From Azospirillum canadense (GTDB lineage Bacteria; Pseudomonadota; Alphaproteobacteria; Azospirillales; Azospirillaceae), in contig NZ_JAOQNG010000001.1 in NCBI RefSeq assembly GCF_025961225.1, forward strand, positions 409,001 to 473,000: a stretch of 64,000 nt of DNA, read 5' to 3'. Positions 27,040 through 35,849 of the stretch are shown here, piece after piece. Position 1 is the first letter of the stretch; the number at the start of each line of letters is the position of its first letter. A program made the translations under genes and the position numbers. Under the pieces are notes generated by a model. It searched no databases and was not told where the DNA came from. It was given only the letters and a program-made list of their open reading frames with translations.

Positions 27040-28028
27040 CAGGCGACCTCGCTGGAGGAGGATGAGGATGCGTGCGGACGTTCCGGCATGGGCAGGAAGG
27101 TCGGCGGGCGCTTCTGCTCCTCCGGATACTCATCGCGGAGGCCGGCCAGGTAGCTCTCCAGGAAGACGCTCAGGCCTTTGAAGTCGCGGTTCAGCAGGTA
27201 ATAGGCGCTGTACTTGGCGATCATCCGCGGGATCACCGCCGCCTTCTCGTAGTTGGCGTGGATGTAGCCCATGTTGCGGAAGAAATGCGGGGTGCGGTCG
27301 GCGCGCATCGTCTCCACGGTGCCCAGCCGGCCGCCCAGCACCTTGTGCTCCGTCCGCGACATGCCGGGGTGGACGTGGATCGCCTTCACCGCGGTGCCGG
27401 CCTTAAGCCCGGCGCGACGGGCGCGCAGTGTGAACTCGTACTCGTCGCCCCAGATGAACATCTCGCGCTTCACGTTGCCGATGGTCTCGAAGACCTTGCG
27501 GCCGATCAGCGTGCCGTTGAACAGCGCGATGGTGTCGGGCACCAGCCCGTCCACGGCCTTCGCGCGCAGCGCGTCGGGGTCGCGGATGCCCTGCATGGGG
27601 AAGGCGAGAATCCCGTGGTCCTCCGCCGCCAGCACCAGCGGGCCGACCATGTCGAGCCGGTGCCGGTCGGCCTGGGCCAGCAGTTCGGCGAGCGCGCCCG
27701 GCTGCGGGATGCCGTCGTCGTCGGTGCTCCAGATCCAGCGGTGGCCGAGGCCGAGCGCGGTGTCGAAGGCGGTGTGGTAGGCACCGGCGGAGCCGCAGTT
27801 GGCCTGCCGCACGACGACCAGCACGTCGCCCCATTCCTCCTTCTGGGCGGCCAGCCACTCCGGCGTGCCGTCGCTGGAGCCGCTGTCGACCACCACGACC
27901 CGGTCGGGCCGCGGCACCTGGTTCAGGATGGCGGCGAGGCAGGTCGGCAGCAGCGCCAGCCGATTGTGGGTGACGACGATCGCGGCGACGTCGTGGGCGA
28001 CATCCGTCGCTGGGGAATATGGTGCCAT
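27039..28028 (-). CDS. Family 2 glycosyltransferase, GlfT2/rhamnosyltransferase-like
   Basis: GT2 enzyme of 329 residues: VAAIVVTHNRLALLP, VVVDSGSSDGTPEWL, and the STDDDGIP metal site, then IGRKVFETIGNVKREMFIWGDEYEFTLRARRAG, the pattern seen in galactofuranosyl- and rhamnosyltransferases (WGDEYEF probably holds the catalytic base). ATG 28028 has GAGG upstream; a TTG at 28049 overlapping the preceding stop is also possible and would add seven residues. The C-terminus is Ser-rich. Overlaps the next gene by one base. Confidence 0.85.
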   Translation of the reverse strand: MAPYSPATDVAHDVAAIVVTHNRLALLPTCLAAILNQVPRPDRVVVVDSGSSDGTPEWLAAQKEEWGDVLVVVRQANCGSAGAYHTAFDTALGLGHRWIWSTDDDGIPQPGALAELLAQADRHRLDMVGPLVLAAEDHGILAFPMQGIRDPDALRAKAVDGLVPDTIALFNGTLIGRKVFETIGNVKREMFIWGDEYEFTLRARRAGLKAGTAVKAIHVHPGMSRTEHKVLGGRLGTVETMRADRTPHFFRNMGYIHANYEKAAVIPRMIAKYSAYYLLNRDFKGLSVFLESYLAGLRDEYPEEQKRPPTFLPMPERPHASSSSSSEVA

Positions 28029-28045
28029 GGCCGGGCGATCCTCGA

Positions 28046-29293
28046 TCAATCAGTCTGGACTTGAAACGGAACGCAGTCGGAAGACGGCGGGCGGCAGGGC
28101 AGGGTCGCCACGCTCGGCGCCTCGGTCGGGACCAGCACGCCCAGCCGCGCCAGCGTCGCCTGCACGACGCGTGCGGCGTAGAAATGCCCCTCCGTCCCCC
28201 AGCGGCTGTCGTTGGGCTTGTACAAATCGATCACGCCGCCGGCCGCCAGCGCCTTCAGCCCGGACGCGAGCGGGGCGAGGTGCAGCGTGTGGTCGCTGGC
28301 CAGCACCTCCTCCACCGCGGAGCGGACGGGTGGGGGCTCCAGCAGGAAATCGGCGTAGACCGTGCCCTTGTCCGGCGCCACCATCACCAGGAAGCGAGTC
28401 CGCCCGTTGGCCTCCACCGCCGCCTGGAGCGCGCGCAGGCTCCGCCGCCGCTCCTCCAGCAGCGCGCGGTCGGCGCGCCAGGGCAGGAAGTCGTCGGTGC
28501 GGAACAGCGTGCTGGAGGCGGCGGCCGAACTGAACAGCCCCGCGTAGACCAGCGTCCGCTCCTGCACCGACGGGGCCGGCAGGTTCAGCAGGGCGCGGGG
28601 CACGGCCTTCACCAGGATGTCCATGGCGTAGCCGACCGGCGGCGCCGCCCAGGCGTGGGCGCGGGCGCGGGTCCAGGGCTGCGGGGTCTGCCCGATCACC
28701 TTGGGCGCCAGCGGTGCCGCCTTCGGCGGGGGCTTCGAAGGACCCCTCGCCTGGGACACCACCGTCAGCGCGGGCGCGCGCAGCAGGCTCTCCGCCGGGG
28801 CGGGCAACGCCGCCGTGCGGGCGCGCAGGTCGCGCTCCGCCACCTCCAGCACCAGGGCGCGGGGCGGACGCTCCCGGAAGTCGGCGGAAGCCAGGTACTT
28901 GGCCAGCGGGGTCTCGTCCAGGTGCAGCACCCCGACGCTCAGGCCAGTCTGGTTGCGCAGGTGGTCGGTCCAGTAGTGGCCGTAGGGGGTGCGGGTGTCC
29001 GACGGGTCCGGGCGGGAGAAGCCGTCGCCCATCACCACCACGTCGTAGGCCGTGCCCGGCCGGGCCGCCTCGGCCAGCGGCGGGACGAAGATCGCCTGCG
29101 GGGCCGACGGGCCGAAGCGGTTCTCCGCGAAGCCGCCCATCCGCGTCAGGTCGCCGTCGGGCGGGTCCAGCGTGTGGGCGAGCGGCAGGACCAGCGCCGC
29201 CACCAGCGCGACGATCCGCAGCGCAAGGCCGTCGAATCCCCGGAACAGGCCCCCGAACAAGCCCCCAGCCAGGCTTCCCAAGCGCATCCTCAT
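28046..29293 (-). CDS. AlgX/AlgJ-like SGNH-type protein, probable polysaccharide O-acetylation
   Basis: A 415-residue protein with an N-terminal membrane anchor (FDGLALRIVALVAALVLPLAHTL, about 20-42) and a periplasmic SGNH-like domain. The segment YDVVVMGDGFS stands for block I, and the C-terminal YKPNDSRWGTEGH resembles the D-x-H-W region of AlgJ/AlgX, with H as base candidate. Members O-acetylate alginate-like polymers, so acetylation of this exopolysaccharide is inferred. No MBOAT acyltransferase (AlgI) is seen in the window, which is a gap in that proposal. Between the polymerase-like gene and the glycosyltransferases. Confidence 0.65.
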   Translation of the reverse strand: MRMRLGSLAGGLFGGLFRGFDGLALRIVALVAALVLPLAHTLDPPDGDLTRMGGFAENRFGPSAPQAIFVPPLAEAARPGTAYDVVVMGDGFSRPDPSDTRTPYGHYWTDHLRNQTGLSVGVLHLDETPLAKYLASADFRERPPRALVLEVAERDLRARTAALPAPAESLLRAPALTVVSQARGPSKPPPKAAPLAPKVIGQTPQPWTRARAHAWAAPPVGYAMDILVKAVPRALLNLPAPSVQERTLVYAGLFSSAAASSTLFRTDDFLPWRADRALLEERRRSLRALQAAVEANGRTRFLVMVAPDKGTVYADFLLEPPPVRSAVEEVLASDHTLHLAPLASGLKALAAGGVIDLYKPNDSRWGTEGHFYAARVVQATLARLGVLVPTEAPSVATLPCRPPSSDCVPFQVQTD

Positions 29294-29300
29294 GCCGACC

Positions 29301-30692
29301 TCACGACCGTTCCGGCAGGCGCAGGGTGGGCTGGTCTGCCCGGTCGGCCAGCCCATCGCCCAGCCGCATCCAGACGCGCAGCAGCCGGGTCACCGCGATC
29401 CACAGCAGGATCGGCAGCAGGGAGAAGAAGCCGAACTTCACGATGGTGATGTTGCCGTCGCGGAACCACTGCAGCGACAGCGGGATGAAGGCGCAGTAGA
29501 ACAGCACGGCGTAGCGGTTCAGGAACCCGCTCTGCCAGAACCAGCGGTGCAGCCGGCCCAGGATCAGGCCCACCACCACCATGGTCACGATCATCCCAAT
29601 CCAGCCGCCGCTCATCCAGCCGTCGCCGGCCAGCGAGGTGGTCAGGTTGGCGAAATTGCCGAAATCGTGCAGCGACACCCACTTCAGCGGCGCGCCAATG
29701 GGCTTGTCCGGCCACAGCACGCGCGGGATCGGCTCGGTGAACAGCTGCAGGTACTGGGTGAACCAGGTGTAGGTGCCGGACTGGTTCGGCACGACCCACA
29801 GGATGAAGGCCAGGAAGTCGAAGTTGGCGATGTCCTGGTTCGACACGCTGTCGACGAAGGAGTTGGAGCCGCCGTCGAACATGCGGAACATGTTGAAGGG
29901 GCTGACGCTTCCGTCCAGCACGCCGCGCAGGAAGTCGCGGTTGTTGCCCAGCGTGTGGAACAGCAACAGCACCGGCAGGCCGATGGCCACCTGCCACCAG
30001 CGGAACCACTTCGCCCGCGTGTGGTACAGCACCAGCAGCACCATGCCCAGCACGCCCATGATGATCGCCCAGCGCCCCCAGCCGAGGAAGGCGCGGTAGC
30101 TGACGAAGGCGATGAAGGGGATGAAGGACAAAGGGTGGAAGCGGCTGACCCAGATGATGCCCAGCGTCAGCGGCAGGCCCATGGAATGGGCTTCCGCGAT
30201 GTAGCCGGTGGTGTTGACGTAGACCGGCTGGCCGGTCATCGGGTCGCGTTCCATCTGGACGTCGCCCGTGCCGCTGAAGTCCGCGCCCTGCTGGCGCAGG
30301 ATGGCCGAATAGACGGCCAGCGGGGCCAGCGCGATGACCGTCATGACGAAGGCCGTGATGTCCAGCCGGTCGAAGGTGAAGGAGGGGATGCGGCTGAGGT
30401 CCGGCTTGGCCCGCCCGGCGTAGCCGCAGGCGATGGAAAAGGCGATCAGCGCGACCGAACTGACGGTCAGCGACTTCACGAATTCCGTGGCGCTGGGCCA
30501 GAACCCGATGAACAGCCAGACGTTGTCGATGTTGAAGGTGTACACCAGCACCGGGCGGATCACGAAGACCAGCGTGTGGAAGACCAGGTAGTAGGTCAGG
30601 GGGTGGAACATCGACGCGGTGCCGCTGCTCACGAACACCACGGCGATCAGGGCCACCACCAGCACCTGCGCGATCAACGCCGTTTCGATCAT
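29301..30692 (-). CDS. Wzy-like polysaccharide polymerase (polytopic membrane protein)
   Basis: A 463-residue protein with about ten to twelve membrane helices and a large central hydrophilic loop (residues about 130-190 and 265-370), the outline of O-antigen/exopolysaccharide polymerases that join repeat units in the periplasm. Sequence is not of a named type I recognise. ATG 30692 has GGAG upstream. The next gene starts 7 bp after its stop, and it heads the operon of two GT2s and the AlgX-like gene, divergent from the beta-helix gene. Confidence 0.65.
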   Translation of the reverse strand: MIETALIAQVLVVALIAVVFVSSGTASMFHPLTYYLVFHTLVFVIRPVLVYTFNIDNVWLFIGFWPSATEFVKSLTVSSVALIAFSIACGYAGRAKPDLSRIPSFTFDRLDITAFVMTVIALAPLAVYSAILRQQGADFSGTGDVQMERDPMTGQPVYVNTTGYIAEAHSMGLPLTLGIIWVSRFHPLSFIPFIAFVSYRAFLGWGRWAIIMGVLGMVLLVLYHTRAKWFRWWQVAIGLPVLLLFHTLGNNRDFLRGVLDGSVSPFNMFRMFDGGSNSFVDSVSNQDIANFDFLAFILWVVPNQSGTYTWFTQYLQLFTEPIPRVLWPDKPIGAPLKWVSLHDFGNFANLTTSLAGDGWMSGGWIGMIVTMVVVGLILGRLHRWFWQSGFLNRYAVLFYCAFIPLSLQWFRDGNITIVKFGFFSLLPILLWIAVTRLLRVWMRLGDGLADRADQPTLRLPERS

Positions 30693-31023
30693 ACCGGGCT
30701 CCGCCTCGCTCGTGACGACGCGCCTCGCCCACCCAGCCCGTTTGGAAGGGGCCGGCGGGGAGGACGTCCGGACGATGCAACGCAGCGCACACGGGCCGGG
30801 GTCCGCCGGAGGAGCGTGCGCAGACGGCGAGCGCATCCCGAAAGCGGGCTATCCCCACCGGGGTGTCAACCGCCCGCAGGTCTCTACGCCGGAGGGCGTT
30901 CGGGGCCGTACCCCATGGCAGGGTCGGGGCATGGGCCTCGCGGACATTCGGGGCACTCCCTCCGCGCTTTTGCCACGACGGGGCTCCGCCGCCAGTTTCG
31001 CTAGCGTCCGAAGCGGAGGTGAT
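30693..31023. other. 331-bp divergent intergenic region
   Basis: Lies between the divergent polymerase-like and beta-helix genes and must hold both promoters. I see no credible ORF, no strong -35/-10 pair and no large palindrome. It contains a GGAGGTG site directly before the beta-helix start. Confidence 0.5.
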
Positions 31024-32982
31024 ATGACGCGCCTGAGGAAAAGCTGGTCCCGTGGTGTCTTCGCGCTGTTGCTGTGCCCGATCCTGAGCATGATCCTGTC
31101 CATTCCGGCGCTGGCGGCCGATCCGGCCATCTATGTGTCCACCCAGGGCAACGACCATTGGTCCGGCCGGCGCGCCGACCCGGCCCCGGACGGCAAGGAC
31201 GGTCCCGTCGCCACGCTGGAACGCGCCGTGGAGGCAGCCCGGCAGGCGAAGACGCGCGTCGTCCTGCTGCGCGGCGGCACCTACCGCCTGACCGAGACCG
31301 TCACGCTGGGGCCGGAGGATTCCGGGCTGCGCATCGCCGCCTATTCCGGCGAGCAGCCCGTCCTGTCGGGCGGGGAGCGCGTCGCCGGCTTCACGGTGGA
31401 ATCGGGCGGCACCGTCTCCGCCCCCCTGGCGCGGGAGCCCGGCCTGGACGTCACCGCCGGCGGCGTCCGCCAGCGCGCGGCGCAGAGCGGCAACTTCGAC
31501 CCGAACGACCCGATCCGCTCCGGCTGGTTCGTCGCGCAACAGACCAAGGGCGGCGGCGACAAGCGGCAGTTCCGCTTTCCGCCCGGCACGGTGCAGCCGG
31601 CCTGGGCGGTCCCCGGCGTGCGTGTGCAGGCGCTCGACCGCGAGCGGCAGGCCGACGACATCCGCGGCATCGAGCGCATCGACAAGAACGGCACGCTCTT
31701 GCTCGACCGCGACGGCTGGTACCCGTTCCGCGACGGCACGACCTTCCGCCTGCTCGGCCACCCCGATTTCCTGAAGTTCCCCGGCCAGTTCGCCTGGCGG
31801 GCGCGGGACAAGCGTCTCCTGCTCCGCCCCCACGATCCGGAGGGCTTCGCCCGCAGCGGGGAGGCGGTGGTGGCCCGGCTGGCCCCGTTGATCCGGTCGG
31901 ACAAGGCGGACAAGCTGACCATTGAGGGCCTAAGCTTCGCCGACACGCCCTACGACGGCGCCGCCATTCGCCTGACGGGTGGGGCGGGGCACCGCGTCGT
32001 CGGCAACCGCTTCTTCGCGGTCGGCACGGCCGTGATTCTGGACGGGGCGGACGGCAGCGAGGTGAGCGGCAACGCCATGGAGCATCTCGGGCGCAGCGGC
32101 GTGGAACTGACGCCGGGCAGCAACGGCAACCGCATCGTCGCCAACAGCATCCGCAACATCGGCGAGGTGAACCTCTACAGCGCCGGGGTCATGGCCGCCG
32201 GGGTCACCCGCACGACCATCGCCCACAACGACATCCGCACGGCGGCGCGCTACGGCATCTCGCTGAAGAACTGGAACCCGCAGACCAAGAACAGCGACAA
32301 CGTCGTCGAATACAACCGCATCCGCGACGTCGGGCGGGAGACCGCCGACCTCGGCGCCATCGAGACGCTGGGGCGTAGCGACATCGACACGCGCACGGTG
32401 ATCCGCTTCAACGACATCCGCGGCACCGGCGGCCTCGCCACCAACCCGGCCGGCGACTGGCTGGTGCGCTACAAGGGCTTCGGGATCTACCTGGACGACC
32501 TGACCAACGGCGTGACCATCCAGGGCAATTTCCTGGAGGACACGGGCTGGGCGGCGGTCTTCATCCACGGCGGCGACGGCAATCGGGTGGAGAACAACAT
32601 CGCCGTGCTGACCGACGGGCGCGACAAGTTCGTCCGCTTCGAATGGGTGCCCAGCGCCGGGACGGCCGGCTTCCTGCACGACAACGCGGCGACGCGGAAC
32701 CTCGTCTACGCCCGCGTGCCGGTGGAGCAGATCGTCACCAGCCTGACCGGCGGGGAATACCGGCTGGAGAACAACATCCTGGACCGCGCCGGCCGCAGCG
32801 GCCGCGCCCAGGCAGCCGGGTCCGACCGGACCCAGCGCTCGGTCCAGGCCGGCAGCCTGCCGGACCCCTACTTCCAGGACCCGGACAAGGGCGACTTCCG
32901 CCTGCGCGCGAACTCCCCCGCCCGCAAGATCGGCTTCGAGGACCTGCCCTGGTCCCGCATCGGCCCGGAAGGAGCCCGCTGA
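31024..32982 (+). CDS. Secreted right-handed parallel beta-helix protein
   Basis: A 652-residue exported protein: basic start MTRLRKSWSRG, hydrophobic core and cleavage near ALA-ADP (about residue 34). IYVSTQGNDHWSG and the following GGTYRL are typical of proteins with parallel beta-helix repeats, which follow as N/G-rich coils (for example GNRFFAVGTAVILDG, GNAMEHLGRSGVEL, ANSIRNIG). Such folds occur in polysaccharide lyases, C5-epimerases and glycosidases, so it may trim or modify the exopolysaccharide. Catalytic residues cannot be assigned. Strong GGAGGTG site. The COQ7-like gene follows 4 bp after its stop. Confidence 0.8.
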   Translation: MTRLRKSWSRGVFALLLCPILSMILSIPALAADPAIYVSTQGNDHWSGRRADPAPDGKDGPVATLERAVEAARQAKTRVVLLRGGTYRLTETVTLGPEDSGLRIAAYSGEQPVLSGGERVAGFTVESGGTVSAPLAREPGLDVTAGGVRQRAAQSGNFDPNDPIRSGWFVAQQTKGGGDKRQFRFPPGTVQPAWAVPGVRVQALDRERQADDIRGIERIDKNGTLLLDRDGWYPFRDGTTFRLLGHPDFLKFPGQFAWRARDKRLLLRPHDPEGFARSGEAVVARLAPLIRSDKADKLTIEGLSFADTPYDGAAIRLTGGAGHRVVGNRFFAVGTAVILDGADGSEVSGNAMEHLGRSGVELTPGSNGNRIVANSIRNIGEVNLYSAGVMAAGVTRTTIAHNDIRTAARYGISLKNWNPQTKNSDNVVEYNRIRDVGRETADLGAIETLGRSDIDTRTVIRFNDIRGTGGLATNPAGDWLVRYKGFGIYLDDLTNGVTIQGNFLEDTGWAAVFIHGGDGNRVENNIAVLTDGRDKFVRFEWVPSAGTAGFLHDNAATRNLVYARVPVEQIVTSLTGGEYRLENNILDRAGRSGRAQAAGSDRTQRSVQAGSLPDPYFQDPDKGDFRLRANSPARKIGFEDLPWSRIGPEGAR

Positions 32983-32986
32983 CGCC

Positions 32987-33598
32987 GTGGACGCCGTCTC
33001 CCCCACTCCCCCGACCGAAGGGGTCCCGACCGAAGCGCCGCCTTCGGAAACCATCGGCCTTGCCCCGCCGCGCCTCGACCTGGACGCCCTGCCGCCTCGC
33101 ATGCTGCGCGAACTGCGCGCCAGCCACGTGGGGGAAACGGTCGCGGTGAACCTCTACGACGGCGTGGCCGGCGCCACCACCGACCCGGAACTGCTGCGCT
33201 TCGCGGCCTCGCACCGGCTGGTCGAACTGCGGCACCTGCGGCTGTTCGAGGCGGTGCTTCCGCACGCGCGCCGCAGCCGCCTGATGGGGTTCTGGCGCCT
33301 GTCCGGCCGGCTGATGGGCGGCCTGCCGGCCCGCCTCGGCCCGGACTACGTCTACGCGGTGGTCGCGGGGGTGGAGTCCTGGGTGGACGGGCATTATGCC
33401 GGGCAGATCGACACGGTCCGCCGCCTGGCACCCGATCCCGGCTTGCTGCGCATGCTGGAAGCCTGCCGCCACGACGAGATCCAGCACAGCCTGGACGCGG
33501 CGCGGCTCGACCCGGCCCCGCCCTGGGGAGCCCGCGCGCTCGCCCGGCTGGCCGTCGGCCTGTCGCGGCTCGGCGTTGCACTGGCGCGGCGGGTGTGA
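32987..33598 (+). CDS. COQ7-like ferritin-fold diiron protein
   Basis: A 203-residue protein resembling demethoxyubiquinone hydroxylase (COQ7). The diiron ligand pattern is complete: E in SHVGE (about residue 48), E-x-x-H in VELRHL (about 80), E in VESWVDGHY (about 129), and E-x-x-H in HDEIQH (about 165). There is an unusual Pro-rich N-terminus of 30 residues. GTG 32987 is used, with GGAAGGAG 11 bp before. It sits in the polysaccharide locus right after the beta-helix gene instead of with ubiquinone genes, so its substrate may be different. Identification of the fold is firm, the activity is not. Confidence 0.7.
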   Translation: MDAVSPTPPTEGVPTEAPPSETIGLAPPRLDLDALPPRMLRELRASHVGETVAVNLYDGVAGATTDPELLRFAASHRLVELRHLRLFEAVLPHARRSRLMGFWRLSGRLMGGLPARLGPDYVYAVVAGVESWVDGHYAGQIDTVRRLAPDPGLLRMLEACRHDEIQHSLDAARLDPAPPWGARALARLAVGLSRLGVALARRV

Positions 33599-33610
33599 CC
33601 GGCGGGACTC

Positions 33611-35749
33611 TTAGGCGATGGGCGTGCGGTCGGCGGCTGGGGTGGCCATCGCGCGCGTCACGGCCTTCACCAGGCCGGCCGTATCGAAGGGCTTGCCGAT
33701 CACCGGGAAGCCCAGGGCGCGGGCCTCCGCGATGGAGTCGCTGTAGCCGGACACCAGCAGGACCGGCATGTCCGGCCACTCCTCCCGGATGCGCCGGGCC
33801 AGTGTGACGCCGTCCAGCGCGCCGGGCAGCCGGATGTCGGAGATCACCACCTGGATGGGGCCGTCCTGGATGACATTGGCGGACGATCGGTCCGACAAAA
33901 GGCCCAGCGCCGTTTCCGCGTCGACTACGCAGTGGACGGCGAAGCCGGCGTCGGCCAGCAAGGCGGTCGTCACCCGCCCGACCTCCTCGTTGTCCTCCAC
34001 CAGCAGCAGGCGCGTGCCGGGCACGACCCGGCCCGCTGGGGCATCCTCCCATCCGGCCGCGGCCGTTCCGTCCGTCTCCTCCGCCAGCGGCAGGTGGATC
34101 GACACCGTGGTCCCTTGTCCGGCCGCGGGCGCAAGGGTGCTGGCGATGGACACGCCGCCGCCCGCCGCCTTGGCAAGGCCGTAGACCTGGCTGAGGCCGA
34201 GCCCCGTGCCCGACCCCACGCCCTTGGTGGTGAAGAAGGGCTCGAAGACGTGGGGCAGGATCTCCGGCGGCACGCCGGCCCCGCTGTCGGTGACCGAAAG
34301 CGTCACGCCCCGGCCCTCGGCTCCACCCTCCAGCGTCGCCCGCTCCAGCGCGATGCGCAGCGTCCCGCCCTCCGGCATGGCGTCGCGCGCGTTGACCGCG
34401 AGGTTGATCAGCGCCAAGTCCAGCTGCACCGGGTCGATGGCAACGCGGAATCCGGGGGCCAAGTCGAGGTCGAGCGCGATGCCACCGTTCAGCGACCCGC
34501 CGTTCAGCGATTGGCGGATGAGGCCGAGGTTGCCGCCGATCCGCTCCGCCAGGTCGATGGTTTCCACATGGGCGGCGCTGCCGCCGCGGGAGAAGACCAG
34601 CAGGTCGCGCGTGATCCGCGTTCCCTTCTCCACGGCCAGCTTGATCGACGCCAGATGGCGGTCGAGCTTGGCATCCTCCACATGGTGGCGGTCGCGCAGG
34701 CGCCGACCGATCAGGTCGGCGTTGCCCTGGACGGCCATCAGCAGGTTGTTGACATCGTGCGCCACGCCGCCGGTCATGCGGCCGAGCGCTTCCATGCGGG
34801 CGGCGTGGGCCTTCGCCTGGATGTCCCGCCGCTCCGCCCGGATCTCCCGGCGCAGCAGCGCCACCAGCAGTGCGGTGAGGCCAAGCGCCGCGAGGCAGGC
34901 GACCCCCAGAATCCAGACGGAGCGGTCGAAGGGCGCCTGGTAGACGCCCAGCGGAATGGCGACATGGACCGACCATCCGGTCTCCGGCGACTTGCGGAAG
35001 GCGGTGATCGTCCCGGCGTTGTCGGGCGTTAGGCCCCGGTAGACGCCGGCGTTCCCCTCGGCCCGCGCCTTCAGGGCCATGGGGCCGGGGGACTGGCCGA
35101 TGCGGTTCGGGTTTCTCGTCGTGGCGACGATGACCCCGGCGTTGTCCACCACGAAGGTGCGCAGCGGCTCCCGCAGCCCTTCGCGCAGCAGGCCGGCGAA
35201 GCGCTCGGCCTTGATGGTGGCGGCCAGTGTGTAGACGACCTGCCCGTTCCGGATCACCGGGGCGCGCACGCTCACCATGCCGCGGCCGTTGATTGAGGCC
35301 GGCCCCGGACCGGCCATGTTGCCCACGATGGGCTTGCCCACCGCCACGACGCGCAGATGCCCCGCCTCGTCGACGACGTGGCCCAGCGGGGTCCCGAAGG
35401 GCAGGCCGGTGTTCACCAGCTGGTCGCCCGCCGGGTTGGCCAGGAAGATGCGGTCCCAATGCGGAAGCTCGGCCTTGAAGCGGGTCGCCACCTCGTAGAA
35501 GGGCGCCAGGTCCGTTGCGTGGTCGGGCGCATCCTCGTCCAGCCGGGGGGAGCGCGCCAGAACCTTCAGCAGCTCGATCTGGGTGGCCAGGTCATGGTCG
35601 ATGCGCGCCGACAGCGCGTCGGCCCGGCCGACCGCCTCGTCCCTCATGCGCTCCTGCTGCGTGCGGAGCGCGACCGCGGTGACCCCCGCCGCAAAGAGGA
35701 CCAGCGGCAACAATGCCCCGATCACGAGAAGGAGAAGCCGATGCCGCAA
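33611..35749 (-). CDS. Membrane hybrid sensor histidine kinase with C-terminal receiver
   Basis: About 712 residues: membrane helix (2-27), a periplasmic Cache-like sensor region (about 30-270), second helix (276-300), HisKA with GRMTGGVAHDVNN (H331), HATPase with LINLAVNARDAM and GTGLGLSQ, and a receiver domain (about 580-705) with SDIRLPG and KPF. The start is uncertain: there is no ATG. TTG 35749 gives MRHRLLLLVIGALLPL, a typical beginning, and TTGACA at about 35812 may be a -35 box; TTG 35812 is the other option. It is inside the polysaccharide locus and follows the GT4 genes on the same strand, so it may control the locus. Confidence 0.85.
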   Translation of the reverse strand: MRHRLLLLVIGALLPLVLFAAGVTAVALRTQQERMRDEAVGRADALSARIDHDLATQIELLKVLARSPRLDEDAPDHATDLAPFYEVATRFKAELPHWDRIFLANPAGDQLVNTGLPFGTPLGHVVDEAGHLRVVAVGKPIVGNMAGPGPASINGRGMVSVRAPVIRNGQVVYTLAATIKAERFAGLLREGLREPLRTFVVDNAGVIVATTRNPNRIGQSPGPMALKARAEGNAGVYRGLTPDNAGTITAFRKSPETGWSVHVAIPLGVYQAPFDRSVWILGVACLAALGLTALLVALLRREIRAERRDIQAKAHAARMEALGRMTGGVAHDVNNLLMAVQGNADLIGRRLRDRHHVEDAKLDRHLASIKLAVEKGTRITRDLLVFSRGGSAAHVETIDLAERIGGNLGLIRQSLNGGSLNGGIALDLDLAPGFRVAIDPVQLDLALINLAVNARDAMPEGGTLRIALERATLEGGAEGRGVTLSVTDSGAGVPPEILPHVFEPFFTTKGVGSGTGLGLSQVYGLAKAAGGGVSIASTLAPAAGQGTTVSIHLPLAEETDGTAAAGWEDAPAGRVVPGTRLLLVEDNEEVGRVTTALLADAGFAVHCVVDAETALGLLSDRSSANVIQDGPIQVVISDIRLPGALDGVTLARRIREEWPDMPVLLVSGYSDSIAEARALGFPVIGKPFDTAGLVKAVTRAMATPAADRTPIA

Positions 35750-35849
35750 TCGATGGACTCGCGGGGGGTTGTCGCGAGGCCACCAATGGGCTTCCCGTGT
35801 TTCAGGTGTCAAGCTGGCTGATCGGCTTAACCGACGGGAAGGCGCGGCG

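Noticed and set aside
29290..31833. Long minus-strand frame of 847 codons crossing the polymerase-like and beta-helix genes
   Set aside because: It is out of frame with, or antisense to, well-supported genes; long open shadow frames are normal at this GC content.
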